From positions 3,906,501 through 3,970,500 of the forward strand of contig NZ_JAIHOO010000001.1 in NCBI RefSeq assembly GCF_019733395.1: a stretch of 64,000 bases of DNA, written 5' to 3'. Below the pieces are notes generated by a model. That model was given only the letters and a program-made list of their open reading frames with translations, had not been told where the DNA came from and did not search any database. The stretch's first letter is position 1. Each line of letters starts with the position of its first letter. Position numbers and translations under genes: made by a program. Of this stretch, positions 20,629 through 29,957 are shown piece after piece. Source of the DNA: Lysobacter sp. BMK333-48F3 (lineage in GTDB: Bacteria > Pseudomonadota > Gammaproteobacteria > Xanthomonadales > Xanthomonadaceae).

Positions 20629-22349
20629 CGCCGGCCGCACGTCTGCGCCGCCGGCCGCCGAGCGAGAGCGGCGATTTTCCCGACAGCATTCCGCCGCTGC
20701 TGCAGCGGATCTACGCCGCGCGCGGCGCCACCGACGCGGCCCTCGCCCAGCCCAAGCTGACCCAGTTGCTGCCGCTCGACGGCCTGCTCGGGCTGGAGCG
20801 GGCTACCGAACTGTTGGCCGAGGCGATCGCCGCGCAACGCCATATCCTGGTGGTCGGCGATTTCGACTGCGACGGCGCCACCGCTTGCGCGGTCGGCGTG
20901 CGCGGGCTGCGCATGCTCGGCGCGCAACGGGTCTCGCACGCGGTGCCGAACCGGATCGTGCACGGCTACGGCTTGTCGCCGGCGCTGGTCGAGGAACTGG
21001 CGCCGCTGCAACCCGACCTGCTGGTCACCGTCGACCACGGCATCGCCTGCCACGCCGGCATCGCCGCGGCGCGCGCACGCGGCTGGCAGGTGCTGGTCAC
21101 CGACCACCATCTGCCCGGCGAGCGCCTGCCCGAGGCCGACGCCATTGTCGACCCCAACCAGCCCGGCGACGGTTTCCCGAGCAAGATGCTGGCCGGCGTC
21201 GGAGTGATGTTCTACGTGCTGCTGGCGCTGCGCCGGCGCCTGCGCGAGGCCGGCGTCTTCGCCGACGGCAAGGGCCCGGACCTGAGCGTGCTGCTGGACC
21301 TGGTCGCGGTCGGCACGGTCGCCGACCTGGTGCCGCTGGACACCAACAACCGCGCCCTGGTCGCGGCCGGCCTGCGCCGCCTGCGCGCCGGCCAAGGCTG
21401 CGCCGGCCTGCGCGCGCTGATCGAAGTCTCGCAGCGCGACTACCGGCGGTTGACCGCGGCCGACATCGGCTACGCGGTCGGGCCGCGGCTCAACGCGGCC
21501 GGGCGCCTGGAAGACATGGCGCTTGGCATCGAATGTCTGCTCACCGACGATGCCGGCCAGGCGCGCGAGATCGCCGCGACCCTCAACGAGATCAACGCCG
21601 AGCGCCGCGCGGTGCAGCAGCAGATGACCGACGAGGCGCAGAGCGCGTTCGCCCGCGTCGCTCTCGACGCGGCCAGCGCGCCGCTGGCGGTGTGCCTGTA
21701 CGACGCCGACTGGCACCCCGGCGTGGTCGGCCTGGTCGCCTCGAAGATGAAGGAACGCCTGCACCGGCCGGCGATCGCCTTCGCCCCGGCCGAGCCCGGC
21801 AGCGACCAGTTGCGCGGCTCGGCGCGTTCGATTCCGGGCTTCCACATCCGCGACGCCCTGGCCGACGTGGCCGCGCTGCATCCCGAACTGATCGAACGCT
21901 TCGGCGGCCACGCCATGGCCGCCGGCCTGTCGCTAAAGCGCGAGGCCTTCGACGCGTTCCGCGTAGCCTTCGAGGCCTGCGCCCAGCGCCTGCTGACCCC
22001 GGAGCTGCTGCAGGCCGACATCCTCAGCGACGGCGAACTGCAACCCGCCGAGTTCGACCGCCGCCACGCCGAATGCCTGCGCGACGGCGGCCCCTGGGGC
22101 CAGGGTTTTCCCGAGCCTACCTTCCATGCCCACTGCGAAGTGCTCAACCACCGCGTGCTCGGCGAGAAGCACCTGAAGCTGACCCTGCGCGTCGAGGGCA
22201 GGGCAGAGCCGCTGAACGCGATCCAGTTCAACGGCTGGGACGGGGTGCCGCCGCCGAAACATATCCTCGTGGCGTTCCGGCTGGAGCCGGACGATTACCG
22301 GGGCGGGGATGCGATCCAGCTCAATATCGTTTATCGAGAGTCTGTCTAA
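20625..22349 (+). CDS. recJ: Single-stranded-DNA-specific exonuclease RecJ
   Basis: A 574-residue 5'-3' ssDNA exonuclease acting in recombination and mismatch repair. DHH-family motifs are clear: VVGDFDCDGATA, VTVDHGIAC, VTDHHLPGE, IVDPNQPGDGFPSKMLAGVGV in outline, and VGPRLNAAGRLEDM. The DHHA1 domain has SARSIPGFHIRDALADV and FGGHAMAAGLSL, and the OB-like end IQLNIVYRESV is typical. The ATG overlapping the rpfE stop gives the normal N-terminus (RLRRRPPSE). Length is standard. Confidence 0.96.
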   Translation: MTPAARLRRRPPSESGDFPDSIPPLLQRIYAARGATDAALAQPKLTQLLPLDGLLGLERATELLAEAIAAQRHILVVGDFDCDGATACAVGVRGLRMLGAQRVSHAVPNRIVHGYGLSPALVEELAPLQPDLLVTVDHGIACHAGIAAARARGWQVLVTDHHLPGERLPEADAIVDPNQPGDGFPSKMLAGVGVMFYVLLALRRRLREAGVFADGKGPDLSVLLDLVAVGTVADLVPLDTNNRALVAAGLRRLRAGQGCAGLRALIEVSQRDYRRLTAADIGYAVGPRLNAAGRLEDMALGIECLLTDDAGQAREIAATLNEINAERRAVQQQMTDEAQSAFARVALDAASAPLAVCLYDADWHPGVVGLVASKMKERLHRPAIAFAPAEPGSDQLRGSARSIPGFHIRDALADVAALHPELIERFGGHAMAAGLSLKREAFDAFRVAFEACAQRLLTPELLQADILSDGELQPAEFDRRHAECLRDGGPWGQGFPEPTFHAHCEVLNHRVLGEKHLKLTLRVEGRAEPLNAIQFNGWDGVPPPKHILVAFRLEPDDYRGGDAIQLNIVYRESV

Positions 22350-22365
22350 AAAGGCGGTTAGATCG

Positions 22366-22866
22366 ATGCACCCAGCCCATCAGTTGATCGCACAACAGAT
22401 CTCTAGTGCCGCATCTACTCCGCACTGGACTGTCTACATAACAGCTGTTGTCGTTCCCGTGGTTGCATTGATTGCAGCGTGGATCGCATTCCGGCAATCA
22501 CAGATTGCGCGAAACAAGCTAAAACTTGATCTATACGACAAGCGAATCGCCATCTACGACGTGGTGCGAAAAACTCTAGGCATTGCAACAAGTCATGGAA
22601 AGCTGACTCAGGACGATGAAGTTGAGTATCTATCCGGAATTCGCACGGCGCAGTGGCTATTTGGGCCCGAGGTGGCCGAGTATCTGACAAAGACTTTGTG
22701 GCACAAAATTGTCGACTTTAGCCTGCATAACGCGATGTTATCGAGCACCGACAGGGAAGAGAGGAGCAAGCATATCCATGCTCGTGCAGAGACAATTAAG
22801 TGGCTGGTCGAGCAATACGACGAGCTCGATAAGCTCTGTGGACCATATCTACGTCTTAAACATTGA
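22366..22866 (+). CDS. Low-GC single-pass membrane protein of unknown function
   Basis: A 166-residue protein. Residues ~18-40 form a membrane segment (YITAVVVPVVALIAAWIAFR), followed by a basic QSQIARNKLKLDLYDKRIAIYDVV stretch in outline that is probably a juxtamembrane coiled coil. The rest is helical and charged (DDEVEYLSGIRTAQWLFG, REERSKHIHARAETIKWLVEQYDELD). The DNA is visibly richer in A+T than every neighbour, with codons such as ATA, TTA and AGA that are rare here, which points to recent acquisition. Proteins with this layout are widespread and often lie in accessory islands, but no function can be given. It starts 16 nt after recJ. Confidence 0.75.
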   Translation: MHPAHQLIAQQISSAASTPHWTVYITAVVVPVVALIAAWIAFRQSQIARNKLKLDLYDKRIAIYDVVRKTLGIATSHGKLTQDDEVEYLSGIRTAQWLFGPEVAEYLTKTLWHKIVDFSLHNAMLSSTDREERSKHIHARAETIKWLVEQYDELDKLCGPYLRLKH

Positions 22867-23034
22867 TGTGGCAATTTGACGGAAGTTCGTAACTGTAGAT
22901 GCGATGGTCGGTGCGATCATCTGGTCCCTCGTGGGCTTGGCTTCACGGTCGAGTTTCGTCTGTCCCGGTGGAAGCCTGAATCTTTAGTTCGGCAGCAGCT
23001 GCATCGTGGCTCGTCAGCGAAGAGGGCGTGCGGA

Positions 23035-23421
23035 TCAACGATCCCACTGGCACAGATGCAGCAGCACGCCCGCCGGGTCGTGCACGAACACCACGCTGGC
23101 GCCGTAGTCCTGCCAGCGCGGCGGTTGCACCCGCGCCGGGGCGAAATCGCCGTCGCGCAGGACCGAGGCGACGTGCGCATGCCAGGCCGGCGCGTCGTCG
23201 ACGGTCAGGTGCAGCATGGTGTTTTCGGCGACTTCCTTGATGTAGTAGTCCTGGATGTAGAAGTGCTGTTCTTCGCCCAGGCTCACCAGGGCCAGCCCGC
23301 GGTCGACGTCGCGGGTTTCCCAGCCCAGCGCGGCGTAGAAGCGCTTGGACAAGGCGAAGTCCTGCGCAGGGATGAAGGGGCGCAGGTCGGAAACGTTCAA
23401 TGTGGGCACGATGGCCTCCAT
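23035..23421 (-). CDS. VOC family protein (glyoxalase/bleomycin-resistance fold)
   Basis: A 128-residue protein starting MEAIVPTLNVSDLRPFIPAQDF. The pattern of an N-terminal beta strand, FALSKRFYAALGWE helix, EEQHFYIQDYYIKE and FVHDPAGVLLHLCQW at the end is that of a single VOC domain. Such proteins act as dimers; some bind metals or antibiotics, many have unknown substrates. The longer frame from 23556 lacks protein character before M23421 and is not used. It is a single-gene unit. Confidence 0.8.
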   Translation of the reverse strand: MEAIVPTLNVSDLRPFIPAQDFALSKRFYAALGWETRDVDRGLALVSLGEEQHFYIQDYYIKEVAENTMLHLTVDDAPAWHAHVASVLRDGDFAPARVQPPRWQDYGASVVFVHDPAGVLLHLCQWDR

Positions 23422-23796
23422 GCTCGGGCGCGAAAAACCGCATCGACGGATGCCGCCTTCATGCTGCGTTGCGACCGGATCGCAGCGGATCGCAGCGGAT
23501 CGGATCGACGCAAGGCGACGCTGGCCGAACCTACCGGCTATCGGGCACCCGATCAAGCGCTCTGCCCCAAGCCGCTCCCCTCATGCTGGTCCCGCCCAGC
23601 CGTCCCCCCCTTTGAAAAAGGGTGAGAGCGTGCGCTTGCGAACCGCAGGTTCGCGCACGATCGAACGCCAGCCGGCTATGCCGGCTGGCCGGACGGGCAG
23701 GGGGATTTGCTCACAAGCCTCGCGCCGAGCCCCGCCGGCGCCCAGGTTCGAGCCGAACGCATCCCCTCCCGTCCGGCCCGCGCTTGCGTCGCGGAT
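23422..23796. other. Gene-free stretch with decayed repeats
   Basis: Contains GGATCGCAGC duplicated near 23478-23498 and a partial, inverted C6/G6 element around 23605-23625 (CCCCCCCTTTGAAAAAGGG). No coding sequence or terminator for the T6SS FHA gene was recognised. Confidence 0.5.
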
Positions 23797-24975
23797 TCAG
23801 CTGCCAGCGCCGGCCAGCGTGCGCAGGTTGCGCACCAACCCGCCGAGACGGTGCATGAAGTCCAGGCTGTACAGGTCCTGGGCCACATGGATGTCGGCAC
23901 CGGCGCCTTCGAGAAAGGCGCGCGCCAGGCTGCAGTGCTGTTCGACCAGTTCCGGCCCGGCCAAGGCCGTCGGCGGCATGCCGAAACCAGCGACCGGCGC
24001 AGCCGCTACCGGCGTCGTCAACGAGGCGATCAACTCTGCGGTGCTCGGCAACGGCGCATGCGCGGCTTCCGATAGCGCAGTTTCGGATAGCGTGGTTTCG
24101 GACGGCGCGACATCGGGCAGCGCGACATCGGGCGACCGCGCCGCGGCCGCGACCGGGTCGCTCGGCTCGACCGCGGACGCCGCCTCCGCCGGCGCGGACT
24201 CGATCGAGAACGCCTGCAGCGCGGCCGCCAGTCCGCTTTGATCGCGCAGCGGCGGCGTCGCCTTCGCTGCGGCGTCCTCGGCGATGCGGATCTGCATCGG
24301 TCCGGAAAACTCCGGCATGGTGTCCTTGACCGCGCGCAGGCCGAAGCCGCCGTCGACGGGCGCGCGCGGCGCTTCGGCCGCGAACGCCAGCGAGGTCGGG
24401 TCGGCCGGCGACAGCGGCTCGCCGGGATCGAACAGGTCCATGCCGGCGCCACCGGCGCCGTGCCCGGCGCTGGGAAACAGGCTCAGCGGGTCCAGCGGCG
24501 TGTTGAGCAGTTCGGCCGGGTCAAGGCCGGCGCCCGCGTGTTCGCCCAGCGGCGAGGGCGGCGTGCCGGGTTCGTCGGCGGGATAGGCGCGCAAGGGATT
24601 GCCGGCCGGGTCCGAAGCGGCCAGCGCCGGTTCGGCGATCGCATCGTCCACCACGTCTTCGTCCAGGGTCGCGTCCTCGACCATCAACACGTGGTCGCCG
24701 ATCTCGATCACGTCGTGGTCGGCCAGCGCGCGCTCGGCGCCGCATTCCAGCCAGCGACCGTTGACGACCACGAAGCGCTTGCCTTCGTTGCGCAATCGCC
24801 ATTCGCCGCGTCCGCGCACGATGCTGGCCTGGCGCGCGGCGACGTTGCCGTCGACGGCGGGCAGGACCAGGTCGTTGTCGGGAGCGGCGCCGAGCGTGCC
24901 GCCGCGATGGTCGAACTGCACCGCTTTGTCGCTTTCGCAGGCTGTACCGGGCCGGCCGACGAGAATCAGTTTCAT
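23797..24975 (-). CDS. tagH: T6SS-associated FHA domain protein (TagH/Fha-like)
   Basis: A 392-residue protein, last gene of the T6SS block, 63 nt after tssM. Residues 1-~100 form an FHA fold (KLILVGRPG, PDNDLVLPAVDG, ERALADHDVIEIGDHVLMVE). The canonical phosphopeptide residues are changed: the GR after the second strand reads GA (G29-A30), and the SxxH region reads VAARQA. The middle is a long Ala/Pro/Asp-rich disordered region, including short repeats SDVALPDVAPSETTLSETAL in outline. A short C-terminal helical piece (VEQHCSLARAFLEGAGADIH) may be the TagH tail. Fha proteins link kinase signalling to T6SS assembly elsewhere; no kinase gene is nearby. Confidence 0.8.
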   Translation of the reverse strand: MKLILVGRPGTACESDKAVQFDHRGGTLGAAPDNDLVLPAVDGNVAARQASIVRGRGEWRLRNEGKRFVVVNGRWLECGAERALADHDVIEIGDHVLMVEDATLDEDVVDDAIAEPALAASDPAGNPLRAYPADEPGTPPSPLGEHAGAGLDPAELLNTPLDPLSLFPSAGHGAGGAGMDLFDPGEPLSPADPTSLAFAAEAPRAPVDGGFGLRAVKDTMPEFSGPMQIRIAEDAAAKATPPLRDQSGLAAALQAFSIESAPAEAASAVEPSDPVAAAARSPDVALPDVAPSETTLSETALSEAAHAPLPSTAELIASLTTPVAAAPVAGFGMPPTALAGPELVEQHCSLARAFLEGAGADIHVAQDLYSLDFMHRLGGLVRNLRTLAGAGS

Positions 24976-25038
24976 GACGACTCCTTCATGACGACTCCAG
25001 GGGGGAGGCGGCGCTGGCGTACAGGCGCCGCGCGGCGT

Positions 25039-28000
25039 TCAGGGGCAGGCGAAGGATTCCAGTTCGGCCAGGTGGAACGGATTGCGGCTGCCGCCGACCG
25101 CGACCCGCAGCGACAGCTTGCGGCCGCCGAAACCGTAGGACACGACGAAGTCCTCCGGCGCCGCGCCGGGCTTGATCCGGCCGCGCTGGAACAAACGATG
25201 CAGGGCCCAGGTGCCCTCGGTGCGGATCGCGTCGGTGCCCGGGCTGATCTGCAACTGCGCGGTCGCGCTGCCGCGCGGACCGGGCCAGGTCATGCTCGCT
25301 GGCGTCGGCGGGCCGTGCGCATAGCGCAGGGTCTGGCCGTCGATGTTCAACTGGTATTGCTCGATGGCCGGATCCAGGTCGATCGGGGTGAGCCGCAGGC
25401 GGACCGTCGGCATGCGCTCACCCGAGGGAAAAAAAACGTCGCGGATCACCTCGGCGCGCTGGAACGCCACCGGCAGGGCCGCATCGACCGGTTCGGCGCC
25501 CGCGCCGGGGTCGCGGAACGACCACGGCTGGGTGCTCATGTCGATGCGATCGGCCAGGTGCTTCTGGTAGAACGCGTCCATCAGCCCGCCCGGAGCGAAC
25601 AAGCGGGCGAAGTCCTCGGCCGAGACTTCGCGCTCGGCATCGCGCACGAACGGATAGCGGCCCTGGATGATCTGCCGGCATTGCCGGCCGACCGAGGCTT
25701 CGGCATTGCCGATCAGGCTGCTGCGGCCGACCCCGCTGACCTGGCGGGTGGTGATGCCGGACAACTCGTCGAACATCTGCCGCAGCGGTATCGGCATGCG
25801 CCCGGCTTCGGACTGCAGCTTGCTCAGCACGTCGGGCGGCGGCGGCGGGCTGCCGGTGGCCTGGGCGGACTGGGTCGAGTTGAGGTAGCTGTAAAGCTCG
25901 TCGATGGTCTTGAGCGTGCCGTCCAGCGCCGAGGGGCCGCTGCCGTCGGGCGCGTTGCCGGCGACCATGCGCCGCAGCGGATCGAAGTGGTCGTCGACGA
26001 TGCTCTCCAGGAATCGCTGGTTCTCGACCGGACGGCGGCGGGTCGGCAGGGCATCGCCGAACACGTCGGTCAGCGCCTGCTGGGCCTGGCTGATGCCTTC
26101 CTGGGCGCGGCCGAGCAGCGAACGGCGGTCGCCGACGCGTCCGCGCAGCAAATGGGTTTCGCGCGCCACCGATTGCAGGAACAGCTTCAGCGGCGAGTCG
26201 GGCGAGGACAGCACCCGCGCGATCTGGATGCTCTGGGTCAGCGACTCGCTGCTGGCCAGGCTGAGGTCGTCCAGATACTGGTCCCAGACTTCGACGTAGT
26301 CGTTGAAGTACTCGCGCTTGACCTCGCCGACCAGGCGCCGCCGGGCGATGTCGTCCAGGCCCTGCAACTGGCGCACGCCGAGCACCCAGGCGTCGTCCTT
26401 CTCCAGGTCGGAGGTGGCGCTGGAGACCTGCTTGTTGAACACCTCCCAGTAGCCGCGATAGCTGTACAGCCCGGGGATGCCTTCGGTGAGCGGGCGTCCG
26501 CTGCGGCGGCGGAACACCAGGGCCGCCTGCGGGCCGCCGGTGCTGACGTAGGTGATCGGATCCATCTCGATCGTGCGCAGCAGCTTGCGCCGCAGGCGCT
26601 GGTAGGCGCGCTGGCTGATCGGCACCTGGGTGATGCGCATGCGGGTGGCGTCGACCAGGCCGCGGTCGACCGGATACGGCGAGCGCAACGCGCCGGGCTG
26701 CAGCAGGCGGCCGATATGCGCCTGCATGGTCTTGATCTGCTCGCTGGTGATGGTCGCGGGCAGGTTGCGCTCGATGTTCCAGTTGAGCCAGGCGGCGAGG
26801 AAGTCGGCGTCGTAGTGCTCGCCGTCGTACAGCATCAGATAGGCCTTCAACGCCTGGTACGAGTACTCGACGTCCTCGGCCGGCGCATCGGCGAGGATGT
26901 CGCGCAGGCGCACGGCGAGCTGCGGCAACAGCTTCTCGACCAGGGCGCGGCGGTACAGCGCGTCGCCGGCGCCCTGCACCCGCGCGCCCTGGTAGAGGCC
27001 GAAGCGGTAACTCAGCCGCGGATCGGCGGTATCCAGGCTCGGGCTCTGCGGCAGGCTCAGCAAGGTGTCGAGCAACGGCGACAAGGGCTGGACCGCGCCG
27101 CTGGGCAGGGTGATTTGCTTGGGCGAGGTGCGTTCGAAGCGCTCGGCGCGTTGGGCGACTTCCTGCAGATAGTCGCGGTTGTTGCGGTAAGAAACCGTCC
27201 AGCCCCACACCGCCAGGCTCAGTGCGGCGGCGATCAGCACGCAGGTGGCGACGTGCCCCCACAGGTGTCGGCGCCGCCAGGTCGGATGGGTGCCGGCCAA
27301 GCCCGATTCGGCGAACACCACCTCGGAGAAGAAGCGCTTGAGGAACAGGCCCTGGCCCGCGCCGGGGCGCGGCGCGCGCGCCGGCAGCGCGGTCAGGCCC
27401 GGCAGGTTGGGATCGGACACCCGGTCGATGACCGCCTGGTGCTGCGCGGCGCTGCTGAGGTAGACGCCGCGCGGCCACAACCCGGACTCGAACTTCGACG
27501 CAGCGAAAACGCGCGCGAAGAACTCCTTCAGCACCGGCCCCAAGGTCGAAAACTGTTGCGGGAACACGTACGCCGCCCAGCGGTCGTCGAGTTCCGGTTC
27601 GCGTTCCAGCACCTCGTGCACGCCGGCGTGCAGGCGCTCGGCGAGCAGTCCGTATTCGGCGTCGAAGCGCTTGATCGCCTGCTCCGACGACAGCCCGGAC
27701 GCAAAGGCGAAGCCCCACGCCTGCTCGCGCGCGTCGCGGTCCAGTCCGTCGAAGTACTCGCGGAAGCCCTGCACGCTGTCGAGCTTGGTCAGCAGCAGGT
27801 AGACCGGAATCCGGAACCCCAGCCGCGCCTGCAGGTCGAGCAGGCGGCGATGCAGCAGCGCCGCCTGGCGCATGCGGCCGCGGTCGTCCAGGCCGAGCAG
27901 CTCGGGCAGGGATACGGTCAGCACCACGCCGTTCAGCGGCTGCCGGCTGCGATGCTTGCGCAGCAAGTTCTGCAGCTGCAGCCAGCGCGCGTCTTCGGCC

Positions 28001-28641
28001 TCGGCGCGGCCGTCGGCGTCGAAGGCCTGGCCCGGTGCGTCGATCAGCACCGCATGATTGGAGAACAGCCAGGCGTAGTCGCTGTCGCCGGCGTGATCGG
28101 AGAACAGGCCGGCCGGGTCGGCGTCCGGGTCGGGCAGATCGATCCCGGCGCGCAGCAGGGCCGAGGTCTTGCCCGCGCCGGGACCGCCGACGACCAGGTA
28201 CCACGGCAGCCGGTAGCGATACTGCTGGCTGAGCCGGTCGAGCAGCCGCCCCCACAGGCCGCGCGCTTCCGAGGGCATCGTGCCGAGCTTGCGCAAGGCG
28301 CCGTCGAAGCCGGCGCGCAACGGATCGTGGGCGACTTCGCGCGGCGCGGCGGCGTCGCGCTTGTGCCGTCCGGGCTGGCGCATCCGTTCCAGCACCCGCG
28401 CGCCGCCGGCCTGCGACCAGCGCCAGCGGCGCAGCAGCCGGACCAGCCACCACAGCACGATCGCGCCGCTGAGCACGTAACGCCAGAGCTTGGTTTCCAG
28501 CGGCCGCCAGCCGTTGATGTCCAGCGCCGGCCCATAGGCCCAGATCAGCGCCAGCACCAGCAACATCGCCAGGAACAGCCACAGCTCGCGCGAGAACAGG
28601 ATCGAGAACAACCGGCCGAAGATGCGGAATATCCAGTACAT
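25039..28641 (-). CDS. tssM: T6SS inner-membrane protein TssM (IcmF)
   Basis: A 1200-residue channel protein of the T6SS membrane complex. Two membrane segments lie at the N-terminus (LWLFLAMLLVLALIWAYG and WRYVLSGAIVLWWLVRLL) and a third near residue 480. The cytoplasmic domain has a Walker A motif GGPGAGKTS around residues 150-158 and the IcmF motif HAVLIDAPGQAFD further on. The large periplasmic part ends in the TssJ-binding C-terminal domain (AELESFACP at the very end). Translation starts at MYWIFRIFGRLF. It lies 8 nt before the next upstream gene tssL in the transcript. Confidence 0.95.
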   Translation of the reverse strand: MYWIFRIFGRLFSILFSRELWLFLAMLLVLALIWAYGPALDINGWRPLETKLWRYVLSGAIVLWWLVRLLRRWRWSQAGGARVLERMRQPGRHKRDAAAPREVAHDPLRAGFDGALRKLGTMPSEARGLWGRLLDRLSQQYRYRLPWYLVVGGPGAGKTSALLRAGIDLPDPDADPAGLFSDHAGDSDYAWLFSNHAVLIDAPGQAFDADGRAEAEDARWLQLQNLLRKHRSRQPLNGVVLTVSLPELLGLDDRGRMRQAALLHRRLLDLQARLGFRIPVYLLLTKLDSVQGFREYFDGLDRDAREQAWGFAFASGLSSEQAIKRFDAEYGLLAERLHAGVHEVLEREPELDDRWAAYVFPQQFSTLGPVLKEFFARVFAASKFESGLWPRGVYLSSAAQHQAVIDRVSDPNLPGLTALPARAPRPGAGQGLFLKRFFSEVVFAESGLAGTHPTWRRRHLWGHVATCVLIAAALSLAVWGWTVSYRNNRDYLQEVAQRAERFERTSPKQITLPSGAVQPLSPLLDTLLSLPQSPSLDTADPRLSYRFGLYQGARVQGAGDALYRRALVEKLLPQLAVRLRDILADAPAEDVEYSYQALKAYLMLYDGEHYDADFLAAWLNWNIERNLPATITSEQIKTMQAHIGRLLQPGALRSPYPVDRGLVDATRMRITQVPISQRAYQRLRRKLLRTIEMDPITYVSTGGPQAALVFRRRSGRPLTEGIPGLYSYRGYWEVFNKQVSSATSDLEKDDAWVLGVRQLQGLDDIARRRLVGEVKREYFNDYVEVWDQYLDDLSLASSESLTQSIQIARVLSSPDSPLKLFLQSVARETHLLRGRVGDRRSLLGRAQEGISQAQQALTDVFGDALPTRRRPVENQRFLESIVDDHFDPLRRMVAGNAPDGSGPSALDGTLKTIDELYSYLNSTQSAQATGSPPPPPDVLSKLQSEAGRMPIPLRQMFDELSGITTRQVSGVGRSSLIGNAEASVGRQCRQIIQGRYPFVRDAEREVSAEDFARLFAPGGLMDAFYQKHLADRIDMSTQPWSFRDPGAGAEPVDAALPVAFQRAEVIRDVFFPSGERMPTVRLRLTPIDLDPAIEQYQLNIDGQTLRYAHGPPTPASMTWPGPRGSATAQLQISPGTDAIRTEGTWALHRLFQRGRIKPGAAPEDFVVSYGFGGRKLSLRVAVGGSRNPFHLAELESFACP

Positions 28642-28649
28642 GACGGACC

Positions 28650-29897
28650 TCAGGGTTGCGGTTGATCGGCCTGCGCCGGCGCCTGGAGAATGATTTCGAC
28701 CCGGCGGTTGCGGGCGCGGCCTTCTGCGCTGGCGTTGTCGGCGACGGGCTGTTCGGCGCCCAGGCCGACGGCCTGGATGTCCTTCGAACGTTGCAGCGAC
28801 AGCACCAGCAAGTTGCGCACCGCGTCGGCGCGCGCTTGCGACAGTTCGGTATTGGAGGCGAAGTTCTGGTTGTGGATCGGCTGCGAGTCGGTGTGGCCGA
28901 TGATCCGCACCGTGCCTTCGGCGCTGTTGAGCGCGCTGCCGATGCGCTGGATGGTCGCCAGATAGCCGTCCTTGAGCTGGGCCGAGCCGGAATCGAACAG
29001 GCCGTCGCCGCGGATCGTCACCACGCTGCGGTCGGCCTCGTCGACCACCGAGATGCGGTCGTCGGCCAGCTGGTCGGCGAGCAGGCCGGTGAGGCGGGTC
29101 GCCTGGACGAAGGTGTCGAGCTTGGGCAGGGCGATGGCGTTGATCGCCGCATAGGTACGGTCGCCGTGGCCCTGCAGCGTGGTGAGAAAGCCGATGTAGG
29201 CGCCGCAGCCGAGCAAGGCGGCCAGCACCAGCCACACCCAGGCCGGCATCCAGCGCCGTTTCGCTTCGGCGTCGGGCGCGGCGGCGCGCCAGTTCGGCGC
29301 CAGCGCCGCGGCGGTGGGCGAGCCGGTTTCGCGCAGCAGCTTGAGCAGGCGCTCGCGCACGTTCTCCACCTGCGCCTGGCCGTTGGGCACGATCCGGTAG
29401 CGGCCCTGGAAGCCCAGCGCCAGGCAGAAGTACTGCAGCTCCAGGATCTGCCGGTGCGCGTGCGGCTGTTGCGACAGCCGCGCCAGCAACTGGAAGAACT
29501 TCTCGCCGCCCCAGGTCTCGTTGTGGAAGGTCACCAGCAGGCTGTGCGCCGACCACAGGCCGCCGCCGCCCCAGGGCGTCAGCGCCGCGGCCTCGTCCAG
29601 CGCGGTGCACAGGCAGTAGCGCGCGGCGACGATGGTCTCCAGCGGTATGTCGGCCTGTTGGGCGCGGGTCTGGAACCGCCGCACTTGCGCGGCGAGGTAC
29701 TCGCGCAGGCGTTCCGGTGAGTCGTGGTGTTTGCTGCGCCGGATCGTCGGCAGCAGATCCAACAACGGATTGGCGGCGGCGACCAGCGGATTGCTGCCGC
29801 CTTGGCGGTCGGGCAGGGCGGACGGATCGGTGCCGTCGGCAGCGGACGGCAGTGCGGCGTCGGAGCGCGGTTTGGCGGCCAGGGCGAGCAGGTTCAT
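28650..29897 (-). CDS. tssL: T6SS protein TssL with OmpA-like domain
   Basis: A 415-residue inner-membrane protein. The DotU-like cytoplasmic domain (ANPLLDLLPTIRR, ARYCLCTALDEAAALTPWGG, SLLVTFHNETWGGEKFF) is followed by one membrane helix near residues 212-234 (WVWLVLAALLGCGAYIGFL). The C-terminal OmpA-like domain has GDGLFDSGSAQLKDGY and IIGHTDSQPIHNQNF with NTELSQARADAVRNLL, the peptidoglycan-binding motif. This is the extended TssL type, able to anchor the membrane complex to peptidoglycan itself. Confidence 0.95.
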   Translation of the reverse strand: MNLLALAAKPRSDAALPSAADGTDPSALPDRQGGSNPLVAAANPLLDLLPTIRRSKHHDSPERLREYLAAQVRRFQTRAQQADIPLETIVAARYCLCTALDEAAALTPWGGGGLWSAHSLLVTFHNETWGGEKFFQLLARLSQQPHAHRQILELQYFCLALGFQGRYRIVPNGQAQVENVRERLLKLLRETGSPTAAALAPNWRAAAPDAEAKRRWMPAWVWLVLAALLGCGAYIGFLTTLQGHGDRTYAAINAIALPKLDTFVQATRLTGLLADQLADDRISVVDEADRSVVTIRGDGLFDSGSAQLKDGYLATIQRIGSALNSAEGTVRIIGHTDSQPIHNQNFASNTELSQARADAVRNLLVLSLQRSKDIQAVGLGAEQPVADNASAEGRARNRRVEIILQAPAQADQPQP

Positions 29898-29957
29898 GGC
29901 GGAGATTCCGGCGTGTAGGCGTAGGCGGAAGGAGCGCGGTCGGAGTAGCGCGATGCG

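Noticed and set aside
24238..28665. A 1475-codon open frame on the + strand opposite tagH and tssM
   Set aside because: High-GC shadow of the minus-strand T6SS genes. The translation is low-complexity (Arg/Gly/Gln/Val) and shows no domain, while the opposite strand encodes full TssM.
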